A DNA stretch of 44,075 bases from positions 1-44,075 of the forward strand of contig JACIWB010000006.1 in assembly GCA_014361245.1 (NCBI GenBank), given 5' to 3'. Below, piece after piece: positions 23,487-32,418 of the stretch. This stretch comes from Thermoplasmatales archaeon (GTDB lineage: Archaea; Thermoplasmatota; E2; UBA202; JdFR-43). Both the position numbers and the translations under genes were made by a program. Within the stretch, counting starts at the first letter, position 1; every line of letters begins with the position of its first letter. Under the pieces are notes generated by a model. It did not search any database. It saw only the letters and a list, made by a program, of their open reading frames with translations, and had not been told where the DNA came from.

Positions 23487-24380
23487 TTAAAAATTTATCA
23501 TTGATAATTTTTTAACAGATTGACCGCAATTGCTCCCTATTTCTATCTCCTCCTTTGTACCTATACTTAATATTACATCAAATCCCTCCTCAATAAGTTC
23601 ATCAAAAATTTTTGGTTTTTCTGTTTTTTCATAAGAAATTAAAGTATGGAACCCGTGCTTTATGACATTTTCTGTTGGATTTAAAGGAGTAATTTTTATC
23701 AAAAATTTATCTGGATTGAAATATTTAGATATAATTTTAGCATCTACAGGAAATTCTTTTGCCATCGCAAAATTAAGATTTATTTTTCTATCTCCTTTTT
23801 TCCAGTAAATTTCTCCAAAATCTGCAATTTCTTCAAAGCTCATTTTTGGAATAGGCATAATTTCATCTCTTATTTTTTCATCAGTAGTATTTATCGAAAA
23901 TTGCATCTGAAATTTCCCATTTTTATAAAATTCATCTTTAATATCTGCAATTTTGTAAAGAGTTTTCTTGCTTGATTTTGGTGCAACTGTTGCAATGCAT
24001 GGAATCAGAGAATTGTCTTTTATCTCCTCTCTGAGTAAGACCAATGCATCTAAAACATTTGGATTTAAAAGTGGCTCCCCCATTCTTGCAAAATGGACTT
24101 TCAATTTTTCTGTTTTTAAATAATTTCTTGAGTTTAAAACAAATCTTATTTGCGAGAGAATTTCATTCGATGTAAGATTCCCCAAGAACTTCCCACCAGC
24201 ATCACAAATCTTGCAATTTACAGGACATCCAAACTGAGTTGAAACTATGATGCACCATTTTTTCTCTCTATGAGTGCCGGGTTCTACAGCATCAACGAAT
24301 TCAACAAGATGATTTTCTCTTAACATAGCGGTATATATAAAAGCATTTTCTTCATTACCTATTCTTGATACTATTTTCAT
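23487..24380 (-). CDS. RlmN/Cfr-like radical SAM protein
   Basis: This 297-aa protein is clearly related to RlmN/Cfr. It has VSTQFGCPVNCKICDAGG with the cluster cysteines C52, C56 and C59, then VHFARMGEPLLN, FSINTTDEKIRDEIMPI, ITPLNP and a late SNCGQS with C285, corresponding to the methyl-carrying Cys near the C-terminus of RlmN. RlmN has a second catalytic Cys two residues before the VSSQ motif; here that place is Ile and the nearest Cys is C43, shifted by two. The N-terminal RNA-binding HhH region is much reduced and the protein is about 70-90 aa short. So it may methylate a different target. It is the last gene of an asnS operon, ATGA-coupled to a flavoprotein. Confidence 0.7.
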   Translation of the reverse strand: MKIVSRIGNEENAFIYTAMLRENHLVEFVDAVEPGTHREKKWCIIVSTQFGCPVNCKICDAGGKFLGNLTSNEILSQIRFVLNSRNYLKTEKLKVHFARMGEPLLNPNVLDALVLLREEIKDNSLIPCIATVAPKSSKKTLYKIADIKDEFYKNGKFQMQFSINTTDEKIRDEIMPIPKMSFEEIADFGEIYWKKGDRKINLNFAMAKEFPVDAKIISKYFNPDKFLIKITPLNPTENVIKHGFHTLISYEKTEKPKIFDELIEEGFDVILSIGTKEEIEIGSNCGQSVKKLSMINF

Positions 24381-25225
24381 TTTTCACCCCTTAAATATTT
24401 TATCACGCCCTGCGCCGCCATAATTCCTGTTGCTAATGCAATTGGTATATATCTTGTTTCTGGCATTGCAAAATCACCCGCAATAAATAATCCAGGATAA
24501 ACTTCGGTTGAATTTTTCCTCACTCTAATATTTTTTGGAAGAATTGATTTATCCCTCCTTTTCCCATAACATATTAGTATTTTATCCACCTCAATTATCT
24601 TATCATTTGGTAAAATTTTAATTAATATTTTATCATTTTTCTTTATTATCTTAGCATTATTGCATTCAAAAATCTCAACATTCTTCATTTTCTTGACTTT
24701 TTTAACAATATCTTCAATTGCTTTTATCTTTCTCCCTATAAGATATATTCTCGATGCTGATGAAAATCTTAAAGCAGCATCAAAAGCAGCGTCCCCCAAT
24801 CCAAGAATTGCAATAACTTTTTTATCATAATCATTCAAATCTCTTGCTCTTGTATAGATATTTTTGCTCTTTTTTCCTACATTTACTAATCCTATAGCCA
24901 CAATTAAACTTCTTGATTTATATCTTTTTTCCTTACATATTACATTGAAGTTTTCTTCTCCAATTTTAATTTTTAGAACCTCATCGAAAATAAATTTTAC
25001 CCCATTTTGCAATAAATGCTCTTCAAATTTTTTAGCAAGGATACAACCCCTTATTCCATCAGGAAAACCTGGAATATTTTCTATTATGTTTGCATCAATT
25101 AGTGAGCCACCTATTTTCTCCTTTTCAATCACCAGCACATCAAAACCACTTCTTTTAAGATGAATTGCTGCCGCGCATCCCGCTGGCCCGCCGCCCACAA
25201 CTATGCAATCAAAAAGATTTTTCAT
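24377..25225 (-). CDS. Thioredoxin-reductase-like flavoprotein without the CxxC
   Basis: This protein of about 282 aa has two dinucleotide motifs: IVVGGGPAGCAAAIHL for FAD at the N-terminus and AILGLGDAAFDAA for NAD(P)H in the middle. A C-terminal GLFIAGDFAMPETRYIPIALATG closes the FAD site. In thioredoxin reductases a CxxC sits just before the second motif. Here that stretch (YTRARDLNDYDKK) holds no cysteine, so a simple thioredoxin reductase is unlikely. It may reduce another carrier or supply electrons to its neighbour, the radical SAM protein, but this is inference. The start at 25225 (MKNLFDCIVVGGG) is preferred over 25249. It overlaps the isochorismatase gene by 17 nt. Confidence 0.75.
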   Translation of the reverse strand: MKNLFDCIVVGGGPAGCAAAIHLKRSGFDVLVIEKEKIGGSLIDANIIENIPGFPDGIRGCILAKKFEEHLLQNGVKFIFDEVLKIKIGEENFNVICKEKRYKSRSLIVAIGLVNVGKKSKNIYTRARDLNDYDKKVIAILGLGDAAFDAALRFSSASRIYLIGRKIKAIEDIVKKVKKMKNVEIFECNNAKIIKKNDKILIKILPNDKIIEVDKILICYGKRRDKSILPKNIRVRKNSTEVYPGLFIAGDFAMPETRYIPIALATGIMAAQGVIKYLRGEK

Positions 25226-25826
25226 TTTGCACTTCCTCAGTCGTAACAATTTTTGCGAAACCGTGCGAAAGATTCAGCAATGTTGCAAAATGATATTCCT
25301 CTTTATATGTGGCTGTTGCATCACAGATAAAATAAACATCGTAGTTATGGCAGAATGCATCTCTTGCTGTGCTCTCGCAACATAAATTTGTTAGAAGGCC
25401 TGAAATATAAACTCTTTCAATATTCCATTTTTTTAGGATATCATTTAAATTTGTATTCCAGAAAGCTGAATATCTGCTCTTTTCAACTATAATTCCTTCC
25501 CTAGTTATTCTCGGGTCTATTTCCGCAAAACTCTTATCTATCAATTTCCCCCACCACTTAAGCATGCAGTTATTCCTCTCTCTTGAATCAATATGCTTTG
25601 TTTTAACTATATTTTTACCGAATAAATCAGTCAAATTTATAACATTTTCAATAATTTCCTCGCCCGCCGGCACATATGCATGTGATTTTACATCCAAAAA
25701 ATAGTTTTGCATATCTATTATAAGCAAAGCGGCTTTTTCTATATCAATATTTACATTCTTTCTTCCCCTTGTATTCCTTAATTTTTCAAGCCATGTTTTT
25801 TTATTTCCCATATATCTTTCTTTCAT
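25209..25826 (-). CDS. Isochorismatase/nicotinamidase-fold cysteine hydrolase
   Basis: This 205-aa protein has the triad positions of the family: Asp in ALLIIDMQNYFLD, Lys in VEKSRYSAFWNT and Cys in LLTNLCCESTARDA, the nucleophile being one of the two cysteines. Isochorismatase-type, nicotinamidase or N-carbamoyl-sarcosine amidase activity cannot be told apart by motif. The start at 25826 gives the ATGA coupling with asnS. The frame extends upstream into asnS but no evidence supports using it. It is the second gene of the asnS operon. Confidence 0.8.
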   Translation of the reverse strand: MKERYMGNKKTWLEKLRNTRGRKNVNIDIEKAALLIIDMQNYFLDVKSHAYVPAGEEIIENVINLTDLFGKNIVKTKHIDSRERNNCMLKWWGKLIDKSFAEIDPRITREGIIVEKSRYSAFWNTNLNDILKKWNIERVYISGLLTNLCCESTARDAFCHNYDVYFICDATATYKEEYHFATLLNLSHGFAKIVTTEEVQNEKSF

Positions 25827-27112
25827 GGATAAGCTCTCCCCAAAAGGCGTGGAAATGGTGTTGCATCCCTTATATGCTCTAGCTTTGCAATCCAGCATAA
25901 AAGGCGCTCCAAACCCAAGCCAAACCCTGAATGGGGAACTGAGCCATATCTCCTCAAATCAAAATACCATTCATAATTTTCAATTTTTGCCCCATCTTTC
26001 TTTAGCCTTTCAATCATGCTTTCTATATTCTCCTCTCTTTCAGAGCCACCTATAATTTCCCCATATCCTTCAGGAGCAAGCATGTCGGAGCATTCAACTG
26101 TTTTTTTGTCTGGGGATACCTTCATATAAAATGCTTTTCCTTCTATTGGAAAATGGGTTACAAAAATTGGTTTTTCTTCGCCTTCAACAATTGCTCTTTC
26201 ATGAACTGCTCCAAAATCATCCCCCCATTTTATATCAAAATCTTTATCTTGCAAAATTTTAATTGCATTTTCATATTTTATCCTTTTAAAAGGTGGTTCA
26301 ATTTTTTTCAAATCTTCACTGTTTCTACCTAAAATTTCCAGCTCATTTTTACATTCCTTAGCAACTCTCTGACAAACATAGCTTATTAAATCTTCCTGCA
26401 ATTTCATATTTCCCTCATTGTCTGTCCATGCCTCTTCCGCTTCAAGGTGCCAGAATTCTATCAAATGCTTTCTTGTCTTAGATTTTTCGGCTCTGAATGA
26501 AGGAGTTAAACTCCATACCCTTTCAAGTGAAAAAATCAATGCTTCAAGATACATCTGGGCGGTCTGGCTTAAATAAGCCTGCTCCCCAAAATAATCAAAA
26601 GAAAATACCGTTGCTCCCCCTTCGGCGGCGTTCATTGTTATTACGCTGGGAGTTACTTCATAAAAATCATTTTCATCAAACCACTGGCGAATGAATTTTA
26701 AAATTTTTGCCTTCAATTTCATAACTTCGGTGAGTTTTCTTGATCTCACCCATAGATGCCTTTTATCCATTAAAAATTCAACACTCTGATATTCTGTTAT
26801 TGGAAATTCTTCAGCAAATCCTATTATTTTAACTTTTGTTGCATGGATTTCCTTTCCACCAATAGCTCGCTCATCAACATGAACAACTCCTTCAATTTCC
26901 AGAGATGATTCTATAAGCGATTTTTCCACTTTTTTAAATTCTTCTTCTCCTATTTTTTCCTTCTCAACAATTACTTGGATAATTCCGCTTGCATCTCTTA
27001 GAATAAGGAATACAATTTTTCCACTGCTTCTTTTGCGATATATCCATCCCCTTATGCATGCTTTTTCTCCCTCACTTTTTTCAAGCACTTCTTTTATTTT
27101 ATCAAATTTCAT
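25823..27112 (-). CDS. asnS: Asparaginyl-tRNA synthetase, archaeal type
   Basis: This class IIb synthetase has an N-terminal OB-fold (KACIRGWIYRKRSSGKIVFLIL), motif 2 as FRAEKSKTRKHLIEFWHLE, and motif 3 as GFGLGLERLLCWI. The EFWHLE context and HSGFGLGLERL ending fit AsnRS rather than AspRS, where EAWSID is usual. At 429 aa the length matches archaeal AsnRS. The start at 27112 (MKFDKIKEVLEKS) fits the family; a longer frame to 27187 has no homologous N-terminus. It leads an operon with the hydrolase, flavoprotein and RlmN-like genes. A TATA-like box about 48 nt upstream leaves a short leader. Confidence 0.9.
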   Translation of the reverse strand: MKFDKIKEVLEKSEGEKACIRGWIYRKRSSGKIVFLILRDASGIIQVIVEKEKIGEEEFKKVEKSLIESSLEIEGVVHVDERAIGGKEIHATKVKIIGFAEEFPITEYQSVEFLMDKRHLWVRSRKLTEVMKLKAKILKFIRQWFDENDFYEVTPSVITMNAAEGGATVFSFDYFGEQAYLSQTAQMYLEALIFSLERVWSLTPSFRAEKSKTRKHLIEFWHLEAEEAWTDNEGNMKLQEDLISYVCQRVAKECKNELEILGRNSEDLKKIEPPFKRIKYENAIKILQDKDFDIKWGDDFGAVHERAIVEGEEKPIFVTHFPIEGKAFYMKVSPDKKTVECSDMLAPEGYGEIIGGSEREENIESMIERLKKDGAKIENYEWYFDLRRYGSVPHSGFGLGLERLLCWIAKLEHIRDATPFPRLLGRAYP

Positions 27113-27154
27113 TGCTTTAATACAATTTGAGAATAAAAAATTTTTTTGGTAAAA

Positions 27155-27166
27155 AAGATATAATAT
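27155..27166. promoter_or_regulatory. Divergent TATA region between asnS and a plus-strand operon
   Basis: AAGATATAATAT is centred about 21 nt before the ATG at 27182 on the plus strand, predicting a leaderless or near-leaderless mRNA, and about 48 nt before the asnS ATG on the minus strand. Confidence 0.45.
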
Positions 27167-27181
27167 TTTGCTATTAGTTTC

Positions 27182-28477
27182 ATGCAATTGAGAATAGCAA
27201 CAAAACAGATGGAAGATAAAATAAAAAAGATTGCAAAGGAAATAAAAGAAAATCCTTCTAAGCTAATTCCTGAATGCAGAGGAAATTGCTCAAAATGCTA
27301 TTTTAAAAAAATTGAGAAAAAAATTAAAAAAATCAGCGATGAGAAATTTTTAAGGAGAATGAGTAAAAAGAGGGGATTTGTTTCAGCAGTTGCCTTAACA
27401 ATAATGCTTAATGAACAAAAAATACCCTATGTTGCGTTTATAAAAGCGGGAGATGAAAACATATACTATGCAAAAAGAGGAAAAGTTAAAGATGAGTTTC
27501 TTGCTGGCTTACAAAACTGGGATAAGCCCAATATAAGATTGCTTGCCTATGAAGAAATTGCAAGAAAGAATAAGATTTTTCTTTTTTCTCTTCCAGATAA
27601 ATTGATTTGCTCAAAGGATATTCCAAGCGAATTTATTGATTTTATTTCAAAAAAATTTGGTTGCGAAGAAGGAATTTCAATTAAATGGAAAGAGAAGGAA
27701 ATTAAGGTTTGCAATGATTTTAATTCTTTAAAGAAAATAAAAGAATATTTTTATTATCCTCCTTTTGAAAATGAAGTGGAAATAAAAATGGAGAATAAAT
27801 TCATCAATTGTAAAAATAAATGCAAGGAATGCTATATAAAAGATATTAAAATAGATGATGGTAAATATAGAGAAGGGATTATTAGCGATAGAGAACTTAT
27901 AGAAAATTCAAAAAGAGAAATTTTAAAAAGAATTGAGGAGAAGAAAATTTTTATGATAGGAGACGATTGCTATGGGGATAATGCAGATGCTTTTATTAAC
28001 AAAATTAATCCAAAAGAATGGGAAAAAGAAGAGATAGAAAAAATTTTGAAAGAGGAAAAGAAAGCAACAATTATTTCCTCTCCTTCTTCGGCAAAATTGC
28101 TTGAAAAATATGGAATATCAACGCAAAAATTAAAGGAGGAATATGAAAAAGAGGAAAAAGAAAAAATAATTAAAAGTTTGCCAGAAATTGAAGAAAAAGA
28201 AATAGCAAATTTTATAGATAGTATTGCAAGAGCTTATAAATTGTATGGAAAAGAAGGATTGCTTAAAGAAATAAGAGCGAGGAAAATGAATGTAAAAGAA
28301 AAAGCAATTTCTTATGCATTTATTTTTTCTCTTGAGATAAAAAGTGAGGAATGGAAATACGGCAAGATGGAAAAAGATTTTGGAATTCATCTCTCCAAAT
28401 ATGCTAAAAGTTTAATGAATGCGGAAGGGGAAAATTATAAAAAAATTCTGGAGGAATTTGTAAGGGAGGTTGGTTGA
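27182..28477 (+). CDS. Unrecognised archaeal protein with repeated Cys motif
   Basis: This 431-aa protein is rich in Lys and Glu. Two similar cysteine motifs are visible: CRGNCSKCYFKKIEKK near residues 32-47 and CKNKCKECYIKDIK near 210-223. Each has C-x3-C-x2-C-Y-[FI]-K. This spacing is that of radical SAM clusters, but no other radical SAM features follow and the gene lacks GGEP-type strands, so a metal or Fe-S binding role by a duplicated unit is more likely. A long charged helical region follows (LKEEYEKEEKEKIIKS). No signal peptide or membrane segment. The promoter suggests the first ATG is used. It leads a small operon with a Nudix gene. I do not recognise the family. Confidence 0.6.
   Translation: MQLRIATKQMEDKIKKIAKEIKENPSKLIPECRGNCSKCYFKKIEKKIKKISDEKFLRRMSKKRGFVSAVALTIMLNEQKIPYVAFIKAGDENIYYAKRGKVKDEFLAGLQNWDKPNIRLLAYEEIARKNKIFLFSLPDKLICSKDIPSEFIDFISKKFGCEEGISIKWKEKEIKVCNDFNSLKKIKEYFYYPPFENEVEIKMENKFINCKNKCKECYIKDIKIDDGKYREGIISDRELIENSKREILKRIEEKKIFMIGDDCYGDNADAFINKINPKEWEKEEIEKILKEEKKATIISSPSSAKLLEKYGISTQKLKEEYEKEEKEKIIKSLPEIEEKEIANFIDSIARAYKLYGKEGLLKEIRARKMNVKEKAISYAFIFSLEIKSEEWKYGKMEKDFGIHLSKYAKSLMNAEGENYKKILEEFVREVG
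28464..28470 (+). promoter_or_regulatory. Shine-Dalgarno site of the Ap4A-type Nudix gene
   Basis: GGGAGGT lies 7 nt before the ATG at 28478, inside the last codons of the upstream gene. It supports the ATG start immediately after that gene's TGA. Confidence 0.65.
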
Positions 28478-28900
28478 ATGGCTTTCGAGCTTTCTTGTGG
28501 GGGAATAATATTCAAGGATAAAAAATTTCTATTGCTGAAATATGGATGGGGGCACTGGGGCTTTGTAAAAGGAAAAATTGAGAAAGGAGAAAAATTAGAA
28601 GAAACATTTTTTAGAGAGGCAGAGGAGGAAGCGGGCTTAAAAAGGGAAAATTTGCAAATATTGGAAGGATTTAAGGAAAAGATAAATTATTTTTACAAAA
28701 AAGATGGAGAAACAATTTATAAAGAAGTAATTTATCTAATTGCTGAAAGCAATACATTTGATGTTAAACTTTCTTATGAGCATACTGATTTTGCATGGCT
28801 TGAATATGAAGATGCAATTGAGAGAATAACCTATGAAAACGATAGGAGAGTTCTTAAGAAAGCATATGAATTTCTTTGCCAAAATTTAAATAGTAAATGA
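28478..28900 (+). CDS. Nudix hydrolase, Ap4A hydrolase-like
   Basis: This 140-aa Nudix protein has a full box at residues 32-54 (GKIEKGEKLEETFFREAEEE followed by AGL), preceded by WGHWGFVKG, which matches the WGFPKGH strand of asymmetrical bis(5'-nucleosyl)-tetraphosphatases (NUDT2-type). The Tyr-rich middle (INYFYKKDGETIYKEVIYLI) also fits that group. It would clear Ap4A-like alarmone by-products of aminoacylation, which suits the synthetase neighbours, though this is inference. It starts right after the previous stop with a good SD. Confidence 0.85.
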   Translation: MAFELSCGGIIFKDKKFLLLKYGWGHWGFVKGKIEKGEKLEETFFREAEEEAGLKRENLQILEGFKEKINYFYKKDGETIYKEVIYLIAESNTFDVKLSYEHTDFAWLEYEDAIERITYENDRRVLKKAYEFLCQNLNSK

Positions 28901-28907
28901 GCTATGA

Positions 28908-29336
28908 ATGAATATGAAGATTAAAAATATAGGTATAAAGGCAATAGAGGCGAGAAGATTTATTAAGGATTTTTCTCATCCAGTTAATGTAAGGATAGAC
29001 CACAACAGCAATATAACCCTTTTTTCTGTTATACAAAAAAATGAAGCGCAGATTGAATTTGAATATGTTGCAAGTTATGGAGGAATAGGAGTAATAAGAT
29101 TCGAAGGAGAGCTTTTATACGAAGGAGAGGATGTTGAAGAAATAGCTGATAGATGGAGCAGTAAAAAAAATATGCCAGATGAAATAGCTTCTCAAATTCA
29201 CACCGCAATAATGCATTATTGCGTGCCGGAGGCGGTGGCGATTGCGCGGGAACTTCGCCTTCCTCCCCCGATACCCCTGCCGCAAATAAGATTTGATAGC
29301 AAGACCAAGAGGGCGAGCGGGCCTGAAGTGGCATAA
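28908..29336 (+). CDS. Small conserved-looking protein, possible SecB-like fold
   Basis: This is a 142-aa protein. A beta-rich first part (VNVRIDHNSNITLFSVIQ, EFEYVASYGGIGVIRFEGEL) is followed by helices (IASQIHTAIMHYCVPEAVAIA) and ends with LRLPPPIPLPQIRFD. The layout of IEFEY...Y.G.I...G.L.Y plus a Pro-rich LPPPIPLP end is reminiscent of archaeal SecB-like proteins, but I cannot confirm it. No signal peptide, membrane segment or metal motif. Possible starts are at 28908 and 28914. It follows the Nudix gene closely and probably shares its transcript. Confidence 0.6.
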   Translation: MNMKIKNIGIKAIEARRFIKDFSHPVNVRIDHNSNITLFSVIQKNEAQIEFEYVASYGGIGVIRFEGELLYEGEDVEEIADRWSSKKNMPDEIASQIHTAIMHYCVPEAVAIARELRLPPPIPLPQIRFDSKTKRASGPEVA

Positions 29337-29372
29337 AAAAATATTTTAATTGCTCTTTTATTTCCTCTGAGA

Positions 29373-32300
29373 ATGAATTACCCAAAAATGGAAGAAGAAA
29401 TACTAAAATACTGGAAAGAAAATGAGATATTTAGGAGAAGCATTGAAAAAAGAAAAGGGGCAAAAAAATTCGTTTTTCTTGAGGGACCGCCAACAGCAAA
29501 TGGATTGCCCCATCCTGGACATGTTTTAACAAGAGCTGTTAAAGATGCAATTTTGAGATACAAAACAATGAAGGGCTATTATGTTGCTAGAAAAGCAGGG
29601 TGGGATACGCATGGCTTGCCTGTTGAAATAGAAGTTGAAAAAATATTGGGGCTAAAAAACAAGCAGGAAATAGAAAAATTTGGTATCGAAAAATTCAATC
29701 AGGAGTGCAAAAAAAATGTTTTTAAATATGAAGAAGCATGGAAAAAAATGACAGAAAGAGTTGGATTCTGGATAGATATGGAAAATCCCTACATAACTCT
29801 TGATAATTCTTATATAGAATCTGTCTGGTGGTCACTTAAGGAAGCATGGAAGAAGGGATTGCTATATCGTGGCTACAGGGTTACACCTTATTGTCCGAGA
29901 TGCGGAACAACCCTATCTTCACATGAAGTTGCCCAAGGTTATAGAGAAGTGGAAGATATTTCAATTTTTGTTAAATTTAAGATAAAAGGGAGGGATGAAT
30001 TTTTGCTTGCATGGACAACAACACCTTGGACTTTAATTTCAAATGTCGCCCTTGCAGTTCATCCAGATGAATTATATGTAAAAATAGAATATAATGGGGA
30101 AAAAATCATTATGGCTGAAGAAAGAGCTAAATCTTTATTAAAAGAATATAGGGTTATAGATGTATTTAAGGGAAAAGAATTATATGGAATAGAATATGAA
30201 CCTCTCTATAAATTCATTGAACCAGATAAAAAATGCTGGTATGTTGTAACTGCTGATTTTGTTACAATGGATGAAGGAACAGGCATTGTGCATATTGCCC
30301 CAGCTTTTGGGGAAGAAGATTATGAAGTGGGAGTAAAACATGATTTGCCATTGATACAGCTTGTTGATGGAGAGGGAAAATTTAAGAAGGAAGTGGGATG
30401 GCTTTCTGGAAAATTTGTTAAAGATGCAGATGCTGAAATTATAGAAGATTTGAAAAAAAGGAAATTGCTTGAAGGAGAGCAAAGGTATTTGCATCAATAT
30501 CCGTTTTGCTGGCGATGCGACTCACCACTGATATATTATGCAATTGAGTCATGGTTTATAGGGATGTCAAAGTTGAGGGAAAATCTTCTAAAAAATAATG
30601 AGGAAATAAACTGGTATCCCGAGAATTTGAAATATGGTAGATTTTACGATTTTATAAAAGAGGTAAGAGATTGGGCTTTATCAAGAAAAAGATACTGGGG
30701 AACACCTCTTCCAGTGTGGATATGCGAGAAATGTAAAAAAGAGATATGCATTGGAAGCATTGAAGAACTGAGGGATTTGGCGGGGAAGGCGCCGCCCGAC
30801 CTGCATCGCCCATTCATAGATGAAATAACAATAAAATGCGAGTGCGGAGGGGAAATGAGAAGAAGTGAGGAAGTAATAGATGCATGGTATGATTCTGGAT
30901 GCGCATTTTTTGCTCAGTGGCATTATCCATTTGAAAATGAAGAAGAATTTTTAGATAATTTTCCAGCGGATTTCATTTGCGAAGCTTTAGACCAGACAAG
31001 GGGATGGTTTTATTCTTTGCTTGCTGTTTCAACTTTCTTATTTGATAAACCATGCTATAAAAATGTTCTAACTCTTGGGTTAATACTTGATGAAGAAGGA
31101 CAGAAAATGTCAAAAAAAGCAAGAAATTATATTGAACCAGATGAAATTTTTTCTAAATATGGAGCGGATGCGCTAAGATGGTATTTGCTTTCTTCTTCTC
31201 CCCCCTGGCAGCCCAAAAGATTTTATGAGAAGCCAATAAAAGATGCACTGAGTCAGTTTTTATTAACCCTCCTGAATGTTTATCATTTTTATAAAACATA
31301 TTCAAGCTTGGATAGGTTTGATTATGAGAAAAATTCTGTGAAAGAAAGGAAGATAATTGATAGATGGATTATTTCAAGATTGCAAAAGGTTATAGTTGAA
31401 GTCGATGAAAAAATGGAGAAATTCGAGATACATAAGGTATGCAGAGCTATAGAAGATTTTGTTGTCGATGATTTAAGTAACTGGTACATAAGGCTTTGCA
31501 GAAAGAGGTTCTGGAGCGAGGAACAAACATTTGATAAATTATCTGGCTATTCTACACTATATGAAATTATTTCAACACTTGCCAAAATAATTGCCCCATT
31601 TGTTCCATTTATAGCAGAAAAGATATATTCAGAAATGAAAAATGAGAGTGTGCATCTGTGCAATTTTCCAATAGTTGATAAAAATTTAATAGATGAAGAG
31701 ATAGAAAGGAAAATGATTTTGGCAAGAGAAATAACTGAAATTGTTAGGAGTTTAAGGGCAAAGAAAAATTTGAAGACAAGATATCCATTAAAAGAGGTAA
31801 TTATAAGTTTAAATGAAAGCATAGATGAACTTTTTGAGCTTATTAAGGAAGAGACAAATGTTAAAAATATAATTTTTACAGATGATATCGAGCAATATAT
31901 GGAAAAAAAGATTAAGGCAAATTTTTCATCTCTTGGAAAAAAGTATAAGAAAGAGACTGGCGTGGTTGCAAAATTGATAGAAAATTCTTCATTGGAAGAT
32001 TTAAAGAAAGGAAAAATAATTTTTGATGGAAAGGAGTATGAGATAAGCGAAGAAGACTATAAAATTGAAATAAAGGAAAAGGAAGGATATGTTTTTGGTG
32101 AAAAGGATGGAATAAAAGTTTTACTGAATATAACAAAAACAGATGAACTAATTAGGGAAGGATTTGCAAGAGAAATAGTAAGAAGAATTCAACAGATGAG
32201 GAAGGAAATGAACCTGGAAATGGAAGAAAAAATAATTGTTGAAATAAATATAGGCAAGGATAGAATAGAGGGATGGGAAAACTATGTTAAAAATGAGACA

Positions 32301-32399
32301 AGAAGCGTTGAAATAAAATATTGCACGCCATCGCAGGGATATATTAAAGAATGGGATATAGATGATGAAAAAATAGTTATAGGAATAAATAAAATATAA
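29373..32399 (+). CDS. ileS: Isoleucyl-tRNA synthetase, archaeal/eukaryotic-like type
   Basis: This 1008-aa class I synthetase has PHPGHVLTRAVKD with the HIGH-type HPGH at residues 47-50, GWDTHGLPVEIEVEK, the CP1 editing domain (TTTPWTLISN), Cys pairs of zinc sites (YCPRCG, CWRC, CEKC, CECGG), VIDAWYDSG, and KMSKKARNYIEPDEI with K578. The long C-terminal anticodon and RNA-binding region ends near IGINKI. The HPGH and KMSKK forms and the presence of a separate valS support IleRS. A TATA-like stretch AAAAATATTTTAA lies about 28 nt before the ATG. It precedes the glycan locus, and a TATA-like AAAATATAAT overlaps its stop codon. Confidence 0.95.
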   Translation: MNYPKMEEEILKYWKENEIFRRSIEKRKGAKKFVFLEGPPTANGLPHPGHVLTRAVKDAILRYKTMKGYYVARKAGWDTHGLPVEIEVEKILGLKNKQEIEKFGIEKFNQECKKNVFKYEEAWKKMTERVGFWIDMENPYITLDNSYIESVWWSLKEAWKKGLLYRGYRVTPYCPRCGTTLSSHEVAQGYREVEDISIFVKFKIKGRDEFLLAWTTTPWTLISNVALAVHPDELYVKIEYNGEKIIMAEERAKSLLKEYRVIDVFKGKELYGIEYEPLYKFIEPDKKCWYVVTADFVTMDEGTGIVHIAPAFGEEDYEVGVKHDLPLIQLVDGEGKFKKEVGWLSGKFVKDADAEIIEDLKKRKLLEGEQRYLHQYPFCWRCDSPLIYYAIESWFIGMSKLRENLLKNNEEINWYPENLKYGRFYDFIKEVRDWALSRKRYWGTPLPVWICEKCKKEICIGSIEELRDLAGKAPPDLHRPFIDEITIKCECGGEMRRSEEVIDAWYDSGCAFFAQWHYPFENEEEFLDNFPADFICEALDQTRGWFYSLLAVSTFLFDKPCYKNVLTLGLILDEEGQKMSKKARNYIEPDEIFSKYGADALRWYLLSSSPPWQPKRFYEKPIKDALSQFLLTLLNVYHFYKTYSSLDRFDYEKNSVKERKIIDRWIISRLQKVIVEVDEKMEKFEIHKVCRAIEDFVVDDLSNWYIRLCRKRFWSEEQTFDKLSGYSTLYEIISTLAKIIAPFVPFIAEKIYSEMKNESVHLCNFPIVDKNLIDEEIERKMILAREITEIVRSLRAKKNLKTRYPLKEVIISLNESIDELFELIKEETNVKNIIFTDDIEQYMEKKIKANFSSLGKKYKKETGVVAKLIENSSLEDLKKGKIIFDGKEYEISEEDYKIEIKEKEGYVFGEKDGIKVLLNITKTDELIREGFAREIVRRIQQMRKEMNLEMEEKIIVEINIGKDRIEGWENYVKNETRSVEIKYCTPSQGYIKEWDIDDEKIVIGINKI

Positions 32400-32400
32400 T
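32391..32400 (+). promoter_or_regulatory. TATA-like box for the flippase gene, over the ileS stop
   Basis: AAAATATAAT covers the ileS stop codon and is centred about 24 nt before the GTG at 32419. It supports GTG as start and a separate promoter for the glycan locus. Confidence 0.45.
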
Positions 32401-32418
32401 GGCTTTTAATTACTTTTT

